From positions 1 through 64,000 of the forward strand of contig CAZNZW010000003.1 of assembly GCA_964577615.1 (NCBI GenBank): a stretch of 64,000 bases of DNA. Reading direction: 5' to 3'. The notes beneath the pieces were generated by a model that was given only the letters and a program-made list of their open reading frames with translations, did no database searches and had not been told where the DNA came from. Numbering within the stretch: position 1 is the stretch's first letter; each line of letters opens with the position of its first letter. The translations under genes and the position numbers were made by a program. The DNA is from QNYZ01 sp964577615. GTDB taxonomy: Bacteria > Desulfobacterota > Desulfobacteria > Desulfobacterales > QNYZ01. Of this stretch, positions 15,458 through 26,463 are shown one piece after another.

Positions 15458-18124
15458 TTATTCTACAATTAAGTTCTGAATATTTCGAATGCGCACTTCC
15501 ATCTGCATCAAATCATTGGATAACGTCTTCGTAAAAATATTCGCGTCGGGCATCTGACTTGAATTGAAAATAGTCACGACACCGGCCATTTTAATCGTGA
15601 ATGCCGTGCCACTGCTTTCCAGGGGCTCCAGGTAGAGCAGCTCGAGACAGCGGCGTAATGCCCGCCTCGCGCCTGCCGGGGGCGTGAAAGGCAGCAACAC
15701 AACAATCTCGTTTTTTCCAAATTCACCGACGATGTCTGATACTCTAACAATCTTTACTATCTTTTTCAAGATGGTATTGAGTATATCCCGGCGCGATAAT
15801 GTGACAGTCTGGTCTTCATCTATGGCGGTCACTTTGATCAAAGAGAAAGCCATGGCGGCAAAATGCGTACCATAACGTTCGGCCAGGGAGACCTGTTTTT
15901 CGATGAGCAGTGCCAGGGTGTCATCTTTGAGAACGCCGGTGGGGAGGGTGCGCTGCGCTTCTTCCAGGCGTCGGCGTTCCTCCTCGGCCCTGATTTTTGC
16001 GTAAATCTGCCCGAAATCATCCGGATCGAGGTCGTTTTCGTCAAAGTCATTGCAGACAGTTTCAAGGATTTCGGTGAGATCTTCATCTGTTCCCGCGCTT
16101 TGTTCCAGGATCTGCAATACGCTCAGGTCCGATACGGCCCCGGATTCCGACTGGGACGAGCGGGAACCGAGGAACTCTGATTTGGCCTTGTCGAGGATAT
16201 CGTCCATGCGGCTTTCCAGCCGTTTTTCCAGGCGGTCGATGACGTCGTCCTTGACATTCAGATTTTTCAACTGGCCCACAATACCGGATTCAATATTGCC
16301 GATAATCCGCCGCAGGTGATGTCGGCCTTTAACGTCATCTTTGGCGGCGTCATCATCGTCCATAGATGCGCCCAGGCGCTCCACATAATCGACGAGAAGA
16401 TCCGTCATGACCTTTTCATCGCCGGTTCCCTTGCGAATTTCGGCGGCCAGGAAAATCAGCTCAGCAGCCTGGCCCGGATTTTTCTTGATTTCCTGAACCA
16501 GGCTTTCGCCATCAATGCCGATCTCTTCAGCGCTTTCGGCAAAAACAATGGCCAGTTCATCACTCTGGAGTTCTTTGCCCAGGGCCTTGACCAGCTCCAG
16601 ATAGTTTTTAACGGGCATTCCCGCTTTCATCAGCGTTGTTTTGATTTTCGGCAGCAGGCGCTTGAGTTCACTGGTTTCGGGAATCAGGCGCCGCAGGATA
16701 TGGGCCAGGCGCTGGGGGGTCAGCTGGTCGCCGAGATACTCTTCTTCGATGAGTTTTAAGATCACTTCATCCGTGATATCATTTACTTTATCAACGATTT
16801 TATCTTCCTGGGCATATTCGGTTCCCAGAGCCTTCTGGCTGTTCATGTCCGCGATCAGCTGTTCTTTCAGCTCGATGACGGCGGCGGCAACATCCGATAA
16901 ACTGGTTCCCCCGGCTTCAAAGGCTTTATCCACCAGTTCCCGTTTGACATGATCCAGCTGGCGCATGAGTACGGAACCGGGATTCCGCCGGTTCTCTCCA
17001 TCGCCGCTGGCCCCGGAAACATCGGCGGCCACCATTTGTCTGGATACGGCCGCCGGGTCGTTGAGGATATTGTCGATCGCCACCGGCTGGGCCGCCACAT
17101 CGACCCGGATCCGGTCAACTACACCGGCAATTTCATCTTCCGGTACCCATTGGCCGACCAGTTTCCCCAGGGCTGTCGTCGATATTTCTTTTCCGGAAGC
17201 CTGCTCTTTTTTAACAAGCTGCATGACCACATTATCCGTCACCTCATTGATTTTATCGATAATCTGGTCTTCTTCCGCATAATTGATGTTATCGGCTTTC
17301 TGGGCCTGCATGCCTTCAAGCAATTCGTTTTTCATATCAAAAACAGCGGTTACCAGATCCGTGGCCATCTCCGATCCGATCTGTTCCGGGTTGTTGATGA
17401 TCTCCTGGTTGATCATCTCGATCTGGTGCATCAGGACAGGGCCGGGCTGGCGATCCTCCGCATCGCTTTCCTGGAAGCCCTCCCGGTCGGCGGCAATCAT
17501 TTTCTGGGACAGCTCCTGTGGATTTTTAATCAGGTTGTCGATGGTCAGGGTTTTTTCAAATTCCTCGGCCAGAACACTTTCGAGGATCATGTCCATGAAC
17601 TGCTTGCGGGTTTTCAGCTGTTCATCTTCGGACAGCTCCAGGGTCATCTCCTTGAGCGCTTCGCGCGATACCAGCTCATCATCTTCCGTGGCCTTGATGT
17701 AAACCACATGATTAATTTTAACGTGGCGAATCCCCTTGGCGGCCAGGGCCTTTTTCATGGCCTCGGCATCGGGGTATTTGTCGAGGGTGGTAAAAATATC
17801 CAGGAAAATCCGGATATCATTCTTTTTGAGACCCTTCCCGAAGGAGATGGACTGGATCCCGGTTTTGGTAAAATGCTGGACGATTTTGGTAACGATGATC
17901 CGGGGATCAAGGGGCTCTTCGTCGATGAACAATTGTTCCCGGTTTAAGATAAAAACCAGCGGGGATACCTTGTCGAGCAGCTTGCCCGATACCTGAAAGA
18001 AGTCATCGATGGTCTGCTGAACATACGGGTGGTTGGCCTGATACATGGTGGCCCGATTGAACAGCATGACAATAACCCGGCTGAATCGATGCATTTCCTG
18101 TTTGGAGATCCGGTTTTCAGGCAT
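15458..18124 (-). CDS. Large helical protein with degenerate GGDEF domain
   Basis: 888 residues, no membrane segment. The N-terminal ~150 residues (HPYVQQTIDDFF, FIDEEPLDPRI) form an unassigned domain. Residues ~165-500 contain two copies of a ~140-residue acidic helical unit; compare PGPVLMHQIEMINQE with PGSVLMRQLDHVKRE and EEDQIIDKINEVTD with QEDKIVDKVNDITD. The last ~150 residues have the GGDEF fold (RDILNTILKKIVKIVRVSDIVGEFGKNEIVVLLP), where the signature is GKNEI, so cyclase activity is unlikely. It follows the Ser/Thr kinase by 27 bases and precedes the FHA-EAL gene, suggesting a scaffold or kinase substrate. Thr-rich patches are candidate phosphosites. Confidence 0.85.
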   Translation of the reverse strand: MPENRISKQEMHRFSRVIVMLFNRATMYQANHPYVQQTIDDFFQVSGKLLDKVSPLVFILNREQLFIDEEPLDPRIIVTKIVQHFTKTGIQSISFGKGLKKNDIRIFLDIFTTLDKYPDAEAMKKALAAKGIRHVKINHVVYIKATEDDELVSREALKEMTLELSEDEQLKTRKQFMDMILESVLAEEFEKTLTIDNLIKNPQELSQKMIAADREGFQESDAEDRQPGPVLMHQIEMINQEIINNPEQIGSEMATDLVTAVFDMKNELLEGMQAQKADNINYAEEDQIIDKINEVTDNVVMQLVKKEQASGKEISTTALGKLVGQWVPEDEIAGVVDRIRVDVAAQPVAIDNILNDPAAVSRQMVAADVSGASGDGENRRNPGSVLMRQLDHVKRELVDKAFEAGGTSLSDVAAAVIELKEQLIADMNSQKALGTEYAQEDKIVDKVNDITDEVILKLIEEEYLGDQLTPQRLAHILRRLIPETSELKRLLPKIKTTLMKAGMPVKNYLELVKALGKELQSDELAIVFAESAEEIGIDGESLVQEIKKNPGQAAELIFLAAEIRKGTGDEKVMTDLLVDYVERLGASMDDDDAAKDDVKGRHHLRRIIGNIESGIVGQLKNLNVKDDVIDRLEKRLESRMDDILDKAKSEFLGSRSSQSESGAVSDLSVLQILEQSAGTDEDLTEILETVCNDFDENDLDPDDFGQIYAKIRAEEERRRLEEAQRTLPTGVLKDDTLALLIEKQVSLAERYGTHFAAMAFSLIKVTAIDEDQTVTLSRRDILNTILKKIVKIVRVSDIVGEFGKNEIVVLLPFTPPAGARRALRRCLELLYLEPLESSGTAFTIKMAGVVTIFNSSQMPDANIFTKTLSNDLMQMEVRIRNIQNLIVE

Positions 18125-18151
18125 AGCTCCCCCTAAAACAATGACTTCGGG

Positions 18152-19039
18152 TTATAGATTTTTCTGGTAAGCCTTCAATCGATCGATAAATGCCCCGCAA
18201 TCCGGGTAACGGTCGTCAGGGTTGTAGGCCAGCGCCTTAAATATGATGTCATCCATTTCTGTATCCAGCTGCTGATTCATTTGAGAGGGTTTTTTGGTAT
18301 ACAGACGGTCTTTCAGGGTCAGCTTTTTTTCCAGCAGATCCCGGGTTGACTTAAATGGCGGCAGCGGCAGAAAGGAAGTCAGCATTTCAAACAGGACGAC
18401 TCCGGCCGCATAGATATCGGTTCTCTTGTCTATGTGGCTTCTCAAGATTTCCTCAGGTGCCATATAGACGGGGGTACCGGCGATCAATCCGGCCGTCAGG
18501 TTTTCTCCGCGGGCCAGGGTGGCAATGCCGAAGTCGGTAATGAGCGGACGCCGGGAGTGCGCTTCGATCAGGATATTGGCAGGCTTGATATCCCGATGAA
18601 TGATATCCTGGCTATGGGCATAATCAAGGGCGTCAAGAACGTTGATGATGATCTGGAGCGTTTCCGCCACAGGCAGTACCCGCCGGAAGGAGACCAGGGA
18701 TTTCCCCGCCATTTCGATTATTTCCGAAAGCGTCCGGCCTTTGACCAGCTGCATGGTGAAGAACAGAAATTTCTCGGTTTCGCCCACCTCGTAGATCGGG
18801 ATAATATTGGGGTGGGACAGGATTGCCGCCGCTTCGGCTTCCTGTTGAAAAAGTTTTCCGGCCACCGGTGTCAGGATCGACTTGGGCAGAATCTTAACGG
18901 CGATCTGTCGTTTTAATGACTGCTGGTAGCCGATAAAAATTACCGCCATCCCGCCCCGGGCCAGCTCCTTCAGCAGCGTGACGGTTCCCACCTTTTGGCC
19001 GACCAGGTGGGTAAAGTTCATTTTTTTGATAGAGGCCAT
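18152..19039 (-). CDS. Hanks-type Ser/Thr protein kinase
   Basis: 295 residues, a bare catalytic domain. It has the Gly loop ELARGGMAVIFIG, the VAIK equivalent IAVKIL, catalytic HRDIKPANIL, Mg-binding DFGIATL, the activation segment AGTPVYMAPEEI and DIYAAGVVLFEML. There is no transmembrane or PASTA region, so the kinase is cytoplasmic and must receive its signal from partners. It heads an operon with a degenerate-GGDEF protein and an FHA-EAL protein, which are its most obvious targets. Confidence 0.95.
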   Translation of the reverse strand: MASIKKMNFTHLVGQKVGTVTLLKELARGGMAVIFIGYQQSLKRQIAVKILPKSILTPVAGKLFQQEAEAAAILSHPNIIPIYEVGETEKFLFFTMQLVKGRTLSEIIEMAGKSLVSFRRVLPVAETLQIIINVLDALDYAHSQDIIHRDIKPANILIEAHSRRPLITDFGIATLARGENLTAGLIAGTPVYMAPEEILRSHIDKRTDIYAAGVVLFEMLTSFLPLPPFKSTRDLLEKKLTLKDRLYTKKPSQMNQQLDTEMDDIIFKALAYNPDDRYPDCGAFIDRLKAYQKNL

Positions 19040-19170
19040 AATGGTAATATGATTTATGTACTTGAAAAAAGATCCGGATATCGGCTGAAAGACACAAATC
19101 CTTTCCGAAAAACATCTGGGTCAAACTGACAGATCACTGCCGGGTTGTCAATGCTGGATTCCGGCATCAT

Positions 19171-20454
19171 TCAGGGCCGCTTATCTATCGGAACATAATC
19201 CGTACGGGGGGGGCCCGTGTACAGCTGGCGGGGGCGCGTAATTTTCCAGCCCGGGTCGTCGATGCTTTCCTTCCACTGGGCAATCCAGCCCGGCAGACGG
19301 CCGATGGCGAACATGACCGTGAACATGTTGGTGGGGATGCCGATGGCCCGCAGGACGATGCCGCTGTAAAAATCGACGTTGGGGTACAGGTTATGTTCGA
19401 TGAAATAGTCGTCCTTGCGGGCGGCGATTTCAAGTTCCCTGGCGATATCCAGCAGGGGGTCGGGCGTCTGCTGCTTTTCCATGAGCCGATCCGCCATCTT
19501 TTTGATGATTTTACCGCGGGGATCATATGTCCTGTAGACCCGGTGGCCGAAACCAAACAGGCGGAACGGGTCTTCCCGGTCCTTGGCCCGTTCGATTACC
19601 TTTTTGACATTTCCTTTATCTCTGGCAATATGCTCAAGCATTTCAATAACAGCCTGGTTGGCGCCACCATGCAGTGGACCCCATAAAGCGGCAATGCCCG
19701 CCGAAATGGCGGCGTATAGATTGACGCGCCCGCTGCCGACCACCCGGACTGCGGTGGTGGAGCAGTTCTGCTCATGGTCGGCATGGAGAATCCAGAACAC
19801 CCGAAGGGCGGACACCAGTTCTTCGTCAATCTGGTAGGGCCGGACGGGAGAGTCAAACATCATGTTTAAAAAATTGGCGCAATAGGTCAGGTCCGGACGG
19901 GGATAAACAACCCGGTGGCCTCTTGAGATTTTGTATGACATGGCTGCCAGGGTACGTATCTTGGACAGGAGCCGGGCCATGGTAAGGTTGATGCCTTCAT
20001 CCGTGGTTTCCAGCTCGGGATAAAAGCTTCTCAATGCGTTGACCATGGACGAAAGGATACCCATGGGATGCGAATGCCGTGGAAATCCCCGATAAAATTC
20101 CCGCAGGTCTTCATGTACCGGGGAGAGATCGTTCAGCAGAACGGAAAACCGGGTCAGCTCCTTGCGACTGGGCAGTCGCCCGTTGATGAGCAGGTAGGCG
20201 GTTTCCTTGAACGTGGCCTGTTCCGCCAGCTGTTCCACCGGGATGCCGCGGTAGCGGAGAATGCCTTTTTCGCCATCCATAAACGTGATCGCGCTGCGGC
20301 AGCTGCCCGTGCTGGAGAAACCGTTATCGAGCGTGATCAGACCGGAATCTGTTCTCAAGCGAGAGATATCGATGGCCTTTTCACCCTCGGTACCGGTGAG
20401 GACAGGCAGCTGATACGATTTTCCGTTGAGCGTGAGGGTTGCAAATTCGGTCAT
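19171..20454 (-). CDS. gltA: Citrate synthase
   Basis: About 427 residues, the length of the bacterial type II enzyme. It has SCRSAITFMDGEKGILRYRG, the active-site His segments HADHEQNCSTTAVRVVGSG and FGFGHRVYRTYDPR, and the C-terminal GRLPGWIAQWKE. The enzyme condenses acetyl-CoA and oxaloacetate. The ATG at 20454 is preferred because AAAGG lies 8 bases before it; the ATG two codons upstream is too close to it. It stands alone between the kinase operon and the MobB/UbiD/UbiA run. Confidence 0.97.
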   Translation of the reverse strand: MTEFATLTLNGKSYQLPVLTGTEGEKAIDISRLRTDSGLITLDNGFSSTGSCRSAITFMDGEKGILRYRGIPVEQLAEQATFKETAYLLINGRLPSRKELTRFSVLLNDLSPVHEDLREFYRGFPRHSHPMGILSSMVNALRSFYPELETTDEGINLTMARLLSKIRTLAAMSYKISRGHRVVYPRPDLTYCANFLNMMFDSPVRPYQIDEELVSALRVFWILHADHEQNCSTTAVRVVGSGRVNLYAAISAGIAALWGPLHGGANQAVIEMLEHIARDKGNVKKVIERAKDREDPFRLFGFGHRVYRTYDPRGKIIKKMADRLMEKQQTPDPLLDIARELEIAARKDDYFIEHNLYPNVDFYSGIVLRAIGIPTNMFTVMFAIGRLPGWIAQWKESIDDPGWKITRPRQLYTGPPRTDYVPIDKRP

Positions 20455-20733
20455 TGACATACCTTTCTATGCGGAAAGTGCATGGGTGATCATTAATGAT
20501 GGGAACGGGTTAATATTTAACGGTGTCCAGAAACATATCCTGAATCAGACCGGCAACCCGCAGGCGCCATGTCGTATCCAAAGGTCAATGCATACAGATC
20601 TCCCTTGGCGCGCACGCACCGGATTGGCGGGATTCGACCCGGCCTGGCGCTATTCGGACGGTTTCGGGTCGATTATTTCCGTGGATTTATCGGTGTGCTT
20701 TGTCTTGTCTGTCACCTGACAGGATTCCCGCAT

Positions 20734-20823
20734 TCATGTGGATACGCCGAGTTTTGGAAACAGATATGCCTGAAGAAAAAACCAGACGCCGATAACGGCC
20801 AGAATCGTTAAAATGTCTTTCAT
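20734..20823 (-). CDS. 29-residue single-span membrane peptide
   Basis: This very short ORF has a good start: AAAGGA 7 bases before the ATG at 20823. Its product begins MKDILTILAVIGVWFFLQ, a single hydrophobic helix, and ends in a short polar tail with Pro-Lys-Leu-Gly-Val. I recall peptides of this type (helix then PKLG) as short hypothetical proteins in sulfate reducers, but cannot name a family. It lies 76 bases after mobB on the same strand. Function unknown; probably an inner-membrane micro-protein. Confidence 0.6.
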   Translation of the reverse strand: MKDILTILAVIGVWFFLQAYLFPKLGVST

Positions 20824-20899
20824 CTTTTATCCTTTGTGTGTGGCTTTCGAGTGTTTGGCGATAAACTGACATCTGTATAGCACAATCGGAGCCATTCGG

Positions 20900-21391
20900 C
20901 TATGGGGCGCTTAGAAACCGCGTTTCGATCAGATCGGCCAGACGGTCGACGTCTTCCAGGCCGAAGCGGGGCACCGCCGGCTGAATATCGAGATCGGTCA
21001 CATACGCGATCAGGCCCCGGGGCGGCGGATCAATGGGCGCTTTGCGGTTACCTGCCCGGCAGATCTCGATTTTGGGCTGATCCATCCCTTTGAACCCTTC
21101 AACGATGATCAGGTCCATGTCCATTAAAAAACCGGCCAGGTCGTCAATCGATTCCGAAGATTGATCCCGGACCATCGCCATGGCATGCGGTGACGTGACG
21201 ATGACCGCATCGGCCCCGGCTGCCCGGTGCCGGGCGCTGTCTTTTCCCTGCTGATCAAGGGTAAACCCGTGATGGGCATGTTTGATGGTACCGATGCGGT
21301 ACCCCCGGCGTTTGAGTGCGGGGATCAGTTTTTCAACCAGCGTGGTTTTGCCGGATTTTGATTTTCCCACGATAGAAATAACGGGCGGCAT
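20900..21391 (-). CDS. mobB: Molybdopterin-guanine dinucleotide biosynthesis protein MobB
   Basis: 163 residues. MPPVISIVGKSKSGKTT carries the P-loop directly at the N-terminus, followed by GTIKHAHHGF, DSARHRAAGADAVIVTSP and the DLIIVEGFKG Walker-B-like strand. MobB is a GTP-binding accessory for MGD cofactor assembly. The ATG at 21391 is chosen because AAGGA lies 9 bases upstream and the open frame above it runs back into ubiD. It follows the UbiD-family gene by 10 bases. A MoaB gene is found separately at 41247. Confidence 0.92.
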   Translation of the reverse strand: MPPVISIVGKSKSGKTTLVEKLIPALKRRGYRIGTIKHAHHGFTLDQQGKDSARHRAAGADAVIVTSPHAMAMVRDQSSESIDDLAGFLMDMDLIIVEGFKGMDQPKIEICRAGNRKAPIDPPPRGLIAYVTDLDIQPAVPRFGLEDVDRLADLIETRFLSAP

Positions 21392-21401
21392 ATTGTTTTC
21401 C

Positions 21402-23198
21402 TTAATCAAATGTGAGTGTGTCGGGCCATTCCCGGAGATGGCCGTCAGCGGGTCCTTTGCGACAGGCATCGATGACAACCCGGGTATCCCGGATATACAG
21501 ATCCCGTCCGGGATCGACATTGTTGAACAGCTGCCACAGCAGGCCGGATTCGTCCGCCAGGTCGGCAGCGGCATCAAAAAGGATGACAATATCGAATTGC
21601 CGCATCCGATCGGCTGTGAACAGGTCATCGGAAAAAACATGTCCGTTCCGATGGTCTGATTTGGTTATCGTCATGGCGATGATCCGCATTCGACGGCTGG
21701 ATTTCCCGGGCGGTGCCGCCATGAGTTCCCGCAGTGCAACCACACCGGTGATCTCTGATTTGAGTGCGGCCGCTTCTGCCGGCGTCAGGGGGGTGTAGGC
21801 GTTCGGAAGGGGTTCCGCTCGCGGCGGTTCCCCGGAAACCCGCGCGGTCAGGTCGATGCCGAGTTTGTGGCCGAAATTGGGGTGCGGCGAGCAATGGTCA
21901 AGGACATCCAGGATGCCGGTTGCGTGCATCAGATCGGTGTGGATGTCCAGTCGCTGGGTGAGTATCTGCAGGATTTGCCCGGGATTCTGGAGACCGGTGT
22001 CGGCGTCGACGATGACGATGGTTTTACAGAAACTCATCTGGCCCTGGCCCCACAGCCCACTGATGACTTTCTGGGCATGACCGGGGTAGGCCTTGTCAAT
22101 GGCGACCACGACGATATTGTGAAAGACGCCTTCCCAGGGGAAAAAATAATCTCGGATTTCGGGCATCACCGTGCGCAGCATGGGTAGAAAGATCCGCCCG
22201 GTGGCCTGGGCCAGGTAGCAGTCTTCCATGGGCGGGCGCCCCACCAGCGTGGTCTGGTAAATGGCGTTTTTCCGGTGGGTCAGGGCGGTCACATGAAAAA
22301 CCGGATAGGCATCGGCCAGGGAATAGTATCCGGTGTGATCGCCGAAGGGGCCTTCCCGCCGCATTTCTCCCGGCTCGACATAGCCTTCGAGAATAAATTC
22401 AGCTTCTGCGGGAACGGAAAGGTCAACGGTCAGACAGGGGGCCATCCGTACTGGTTTTTTCCGGATAAAACCGGCCAGTATCATTTCGTCCATGCCCTGG
22501 GGCAGGGGCGCCGTGGCCGCGTAAACAACGGCCGGATCGGCACCGATGGCCACGGCCACCGGCATGCGCCGGCCGGCCCGGCGATAGGCGGTGTAATGAT
22601 GTGCGCCGTCCTTGTGGATATGCCAGTGCATGCCGGTGGTGCATCTGTCATAAACCTGCATCCGGTACATGCCCACATTCCGTTTGCCGTCGGTCAGGCT
22701 GCGGGTGAACACCAGGGGCAGGGTAATGAAGCGCCCGGCGTCCTGCGGCCAGCATTTTAAAACGGGCAGCCGCGTCAGGTCCACGGCATCGCCGGTATAC
22801 ACAATTTCCTGGCAGGGCGGCGCGTTGCCGCGGTATGTCCGGGGAAAGAACTGTGCGGTCTGCGTGGCCAGGGGAATCAGTTTCAGCATGTCCCGGATGG
22901 ATCGGGGCGGCGCCAGGTCAAAATACTGCGTCACCCGGTTGCCGATCTCGTCAAGGTGATTAACCCCCAGGGCCAGGCAGATCCGTTTTTCACTGCCGAA
23001 AAGATTGGTGGCCACAGGGAATCCGGCCCCCTTCACCCGGGTAAAAAGCAGCGCGCTGCCGCCACCGGGTTTCTTGCATTCGGCATCGGTCCGCCGGCTG
23101 ATGCCGAGGATCGGGTCAACCGTCCGGGAGACGCGGGTCAATTCTCCGGCAGCGTCCAGGGCGGCGATGAATTCCTGCAGATCAGTGTACATGGCCAT
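21402..23198 (-). CDS. UbiD-family decarboxylase, probable menaquinone enzyme MqnL type
   Basis: About 598 residues, the length of UbiD-type prenylated-FMN decarboxylases. Family segments include LPVLKCWPQDAGRFITLPLV, RNVGMYRMQVYD, MHWHIHKDGAHHY, the catalytic Glu region EAEFILEGYVEPGEMRREGPFGDHTGYYS, and MQVYD/HPNFGHKLGIDLTA. It lies next to a UbiA-type prenyltransferase gene. In organisms with the futalosine pathway this pair carries out the last steps (prenylation and decarboxylation of 1,4-dihydroxy-6-naphthoate). A ubiquinone role is less likely in a strict anaerobe. The start is uncertain: GTG 23210, ATG 23198 and ATG 23192 are all in frame. Confidence 0.88.
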   Translation of the reverse strand: MAMYTDLQEFIAALDAAGELTRVSRTVDPILGISRRTDAECKKPGGGSALLFTRVKGAGFPVATNLFGSEKRICLALGVNHLDEIGNRVTQYFDLAPPRSIRDMLKLIPLATQTAQFFPRTYRGNAPPCQEIVYTGDAVDLTRLPVLKCWPQDAGRFITLPLVFTRSLTDGKRNVGMYRMQVYDRCTTGMHWHIHKDGAHHYTAYRRAGRRMPVAVAIGADPAVVYAATAPLPQGMDEMILAGFIRKKPVRMAPCLTVDLSVPAEAEFILEGYVEPGEMRREGPFGDHTGYYSLADAYPVFHVTALTHRKNAIYQTTLVGRPPMEDCYLAQATGRIFLPMLRTVMPEIRDYFFPWEGVFHNIVVVAIDKAYPGHAQKVISGLWGQGQMSFCKTIVIVDADTGLQNPGQILQILTQRLDIHTDLMHATGILDVLDHCSPHPNFGHKLGIDLTARVSGEPPRAEPLPNAYTPLTPAEAAALKSEITGVVALRELMAAPPGKSSRRMRIIAMTITKSDHRNGHVFSDDLFTADRMRQFDIVILFDAAADLADESGLLWQLFNNVDPGRDLYIRDTRVVIDACRKGPADGHLREWPDTLTFD

Positions 23199-23273
23199 TG
23201 TTTCTTTCACGGGATGTCCGGCGCGATGTCGACGATAAGCGCACGGGTATCGCCGGGCGGCAGGTGGGGAGTC

Positions 23274-24230
23274 TCATGCCTGCCGCCGAATGATTTCATC
23301 CACCAGAACGCCGGTGAACAGGAGGATGGAGATGAGGCTGTTCATGTAGAAAAAAGCCACATGAACCCTGGAAAAATCATCGGGCCGGACGATCCGGTGT
23401 TCGATGATCAGCAGCATGCCGATCAGGGCAACGGTCACCAGATAGGCCCCGGTCATCTTGAAAACCGGAAAAATGGCGGCAAAAGCGACAAATGCGATGA
23501 TGTGCAGGGCGGCAGCGGTCTGCAGGGCCCGCCGGGGGCCGAAACGGGCCGGTATGGAAAAAAGGCCTTCGCGCCGGTCAAAATCGATATCCTGGCAGGC
23601 ATAGAGGATGTCAAACCCGGCAATATAGGTTAAAAGAGCGGCGGAAAGCACCCAGATGGGCCCGGAAAAGGTTTTGGAAAGGGCGACCCACGTGGCCCAG
23701 GGCGCCAGGGAAATGGCAAAACCGAGGTAAAGATGGGAGAGCCATGTAAATCGTTTCGTGTATGAGTAGGAAAACAGAATAAGCAGAACCGGAACGGCGA
23801 GATAAAGGCATGGCGGCCCCAGCATGGCGGCCGCCAGGAGAAAAATTCCCGTCGAGATGGCAATCAGGGTCCAGGCCGTGGCAGCGGAGATTCTGCCGCT
23901 GGGAATTTCCCGCAGGCGGGTACGTATGTTTTTTTCGTCTATGCGCGCATCGACCACCCGGTTAAACCCCATGGCGGCCGACCGGGCGCCCACCATGGCC
24001 AGAATGACCCAGCCGATATCGGCGGGGTGGACCGGATATTGCCGCTGGACGAGAATCACCGCTACCAGCGCAAAGGGAAGCGCAAAAACCGTATGGCTGA
24101 ATTTAATCATGCGGCCGTACGTGTGGATACCTGCCAGCCATCCGGCGGCGGATAATGATCCTCCCGCCCGTTTATTTCCTGCCAGTGTCTGTTTTACCAT
24201 TGCCGTCACGTGTTTATGGTTTCCGCGCAA
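23274..24230 (-). CDS. UbiA-family prenyltransferase, probable MqnP
   Basis: 318 residues with about eight membrane helices. The two prenyl-diphosphate binding motifs are present: GFNRVVDARIDEKN and YACQDIDFDRREGLFSIPARFG, matching the UbiA subgroup found with the futalosine menaquinone pathway. It attaches the polyprenyl tail to the aromatic ring in the inner membrane. It lies 75 bases upstream of the UbiD-family gene in the same direction. The first ~38 residues are poorly hydrophobic; an internal ATG at residue 11 is possible. Confidence 0.9.
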   Translation of the reverse strand: MRGNHKHVTAMVKQTLAGNKRAGGSLSAAGWLAGIHTYGRMIKFSHTVFALPFALVAVILVQRQYPVHPADIGWVILAMVGARSAAMGFNRVVDARIDEKNIRTRLREIPSGRISAATAWTLIAISTGIFLLAAAMLGPPCLYLAVPVLLILFSYSYTKRFTWLSHLYLGFAISLAPWATWVALSKTFSGPIWVLSAALLTYIAGFDILYACQDIDFDRREGLFSIPARFGPRRALQTAAALHIIAFVAFAAIFPVFKMTGAYLVTVALIGMLLIIEHRIVRPDDFSRVHVAFFYMNSLISILLFTGVLVDEIIRRQA

Positions 24231-24322
24231 AAATAGGAAAAAGCAAAGACGGTGTCAACCTCGGCGAAAAATTAATAAAAGGGATGCCGCGTTCTATCCG
24301 GCGTACTCACGCGTACGCGGAA

Positions 24323-24358
24323 TAAAAAACCCCACGGTGCAGGGCAGCCACCGCGGGG
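24323..24358 (-). terminator. Rho-independent terminator after dnaK
   Basis: On the minus strand a 10-base stem (CCCCGCGGTG with CACCGTGGGG, loop of about 9) is followed by TTTTTTATT. It lies 27 bases after the dnaK stop codon. Confidence 0.9.
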
Positions 24359-24384
24359 TATGGATAAAACCAGGCAGACTCGCG

Positions 24385-26322
<1,938 letters not shown>

Positions 26323-26463
26323 CTTTTCGATCCTCCTAAAGCATTCATTCAGTTCGCGTAACCGCGATTAACTTTGACGGGTTTTTCTCATGTCTCTGGA
26401 TAGCTGCAAACCTGTTTTATAAAGCATGTCATAAAGTATGGATCAGCCGGTGATGGCCGGCGC

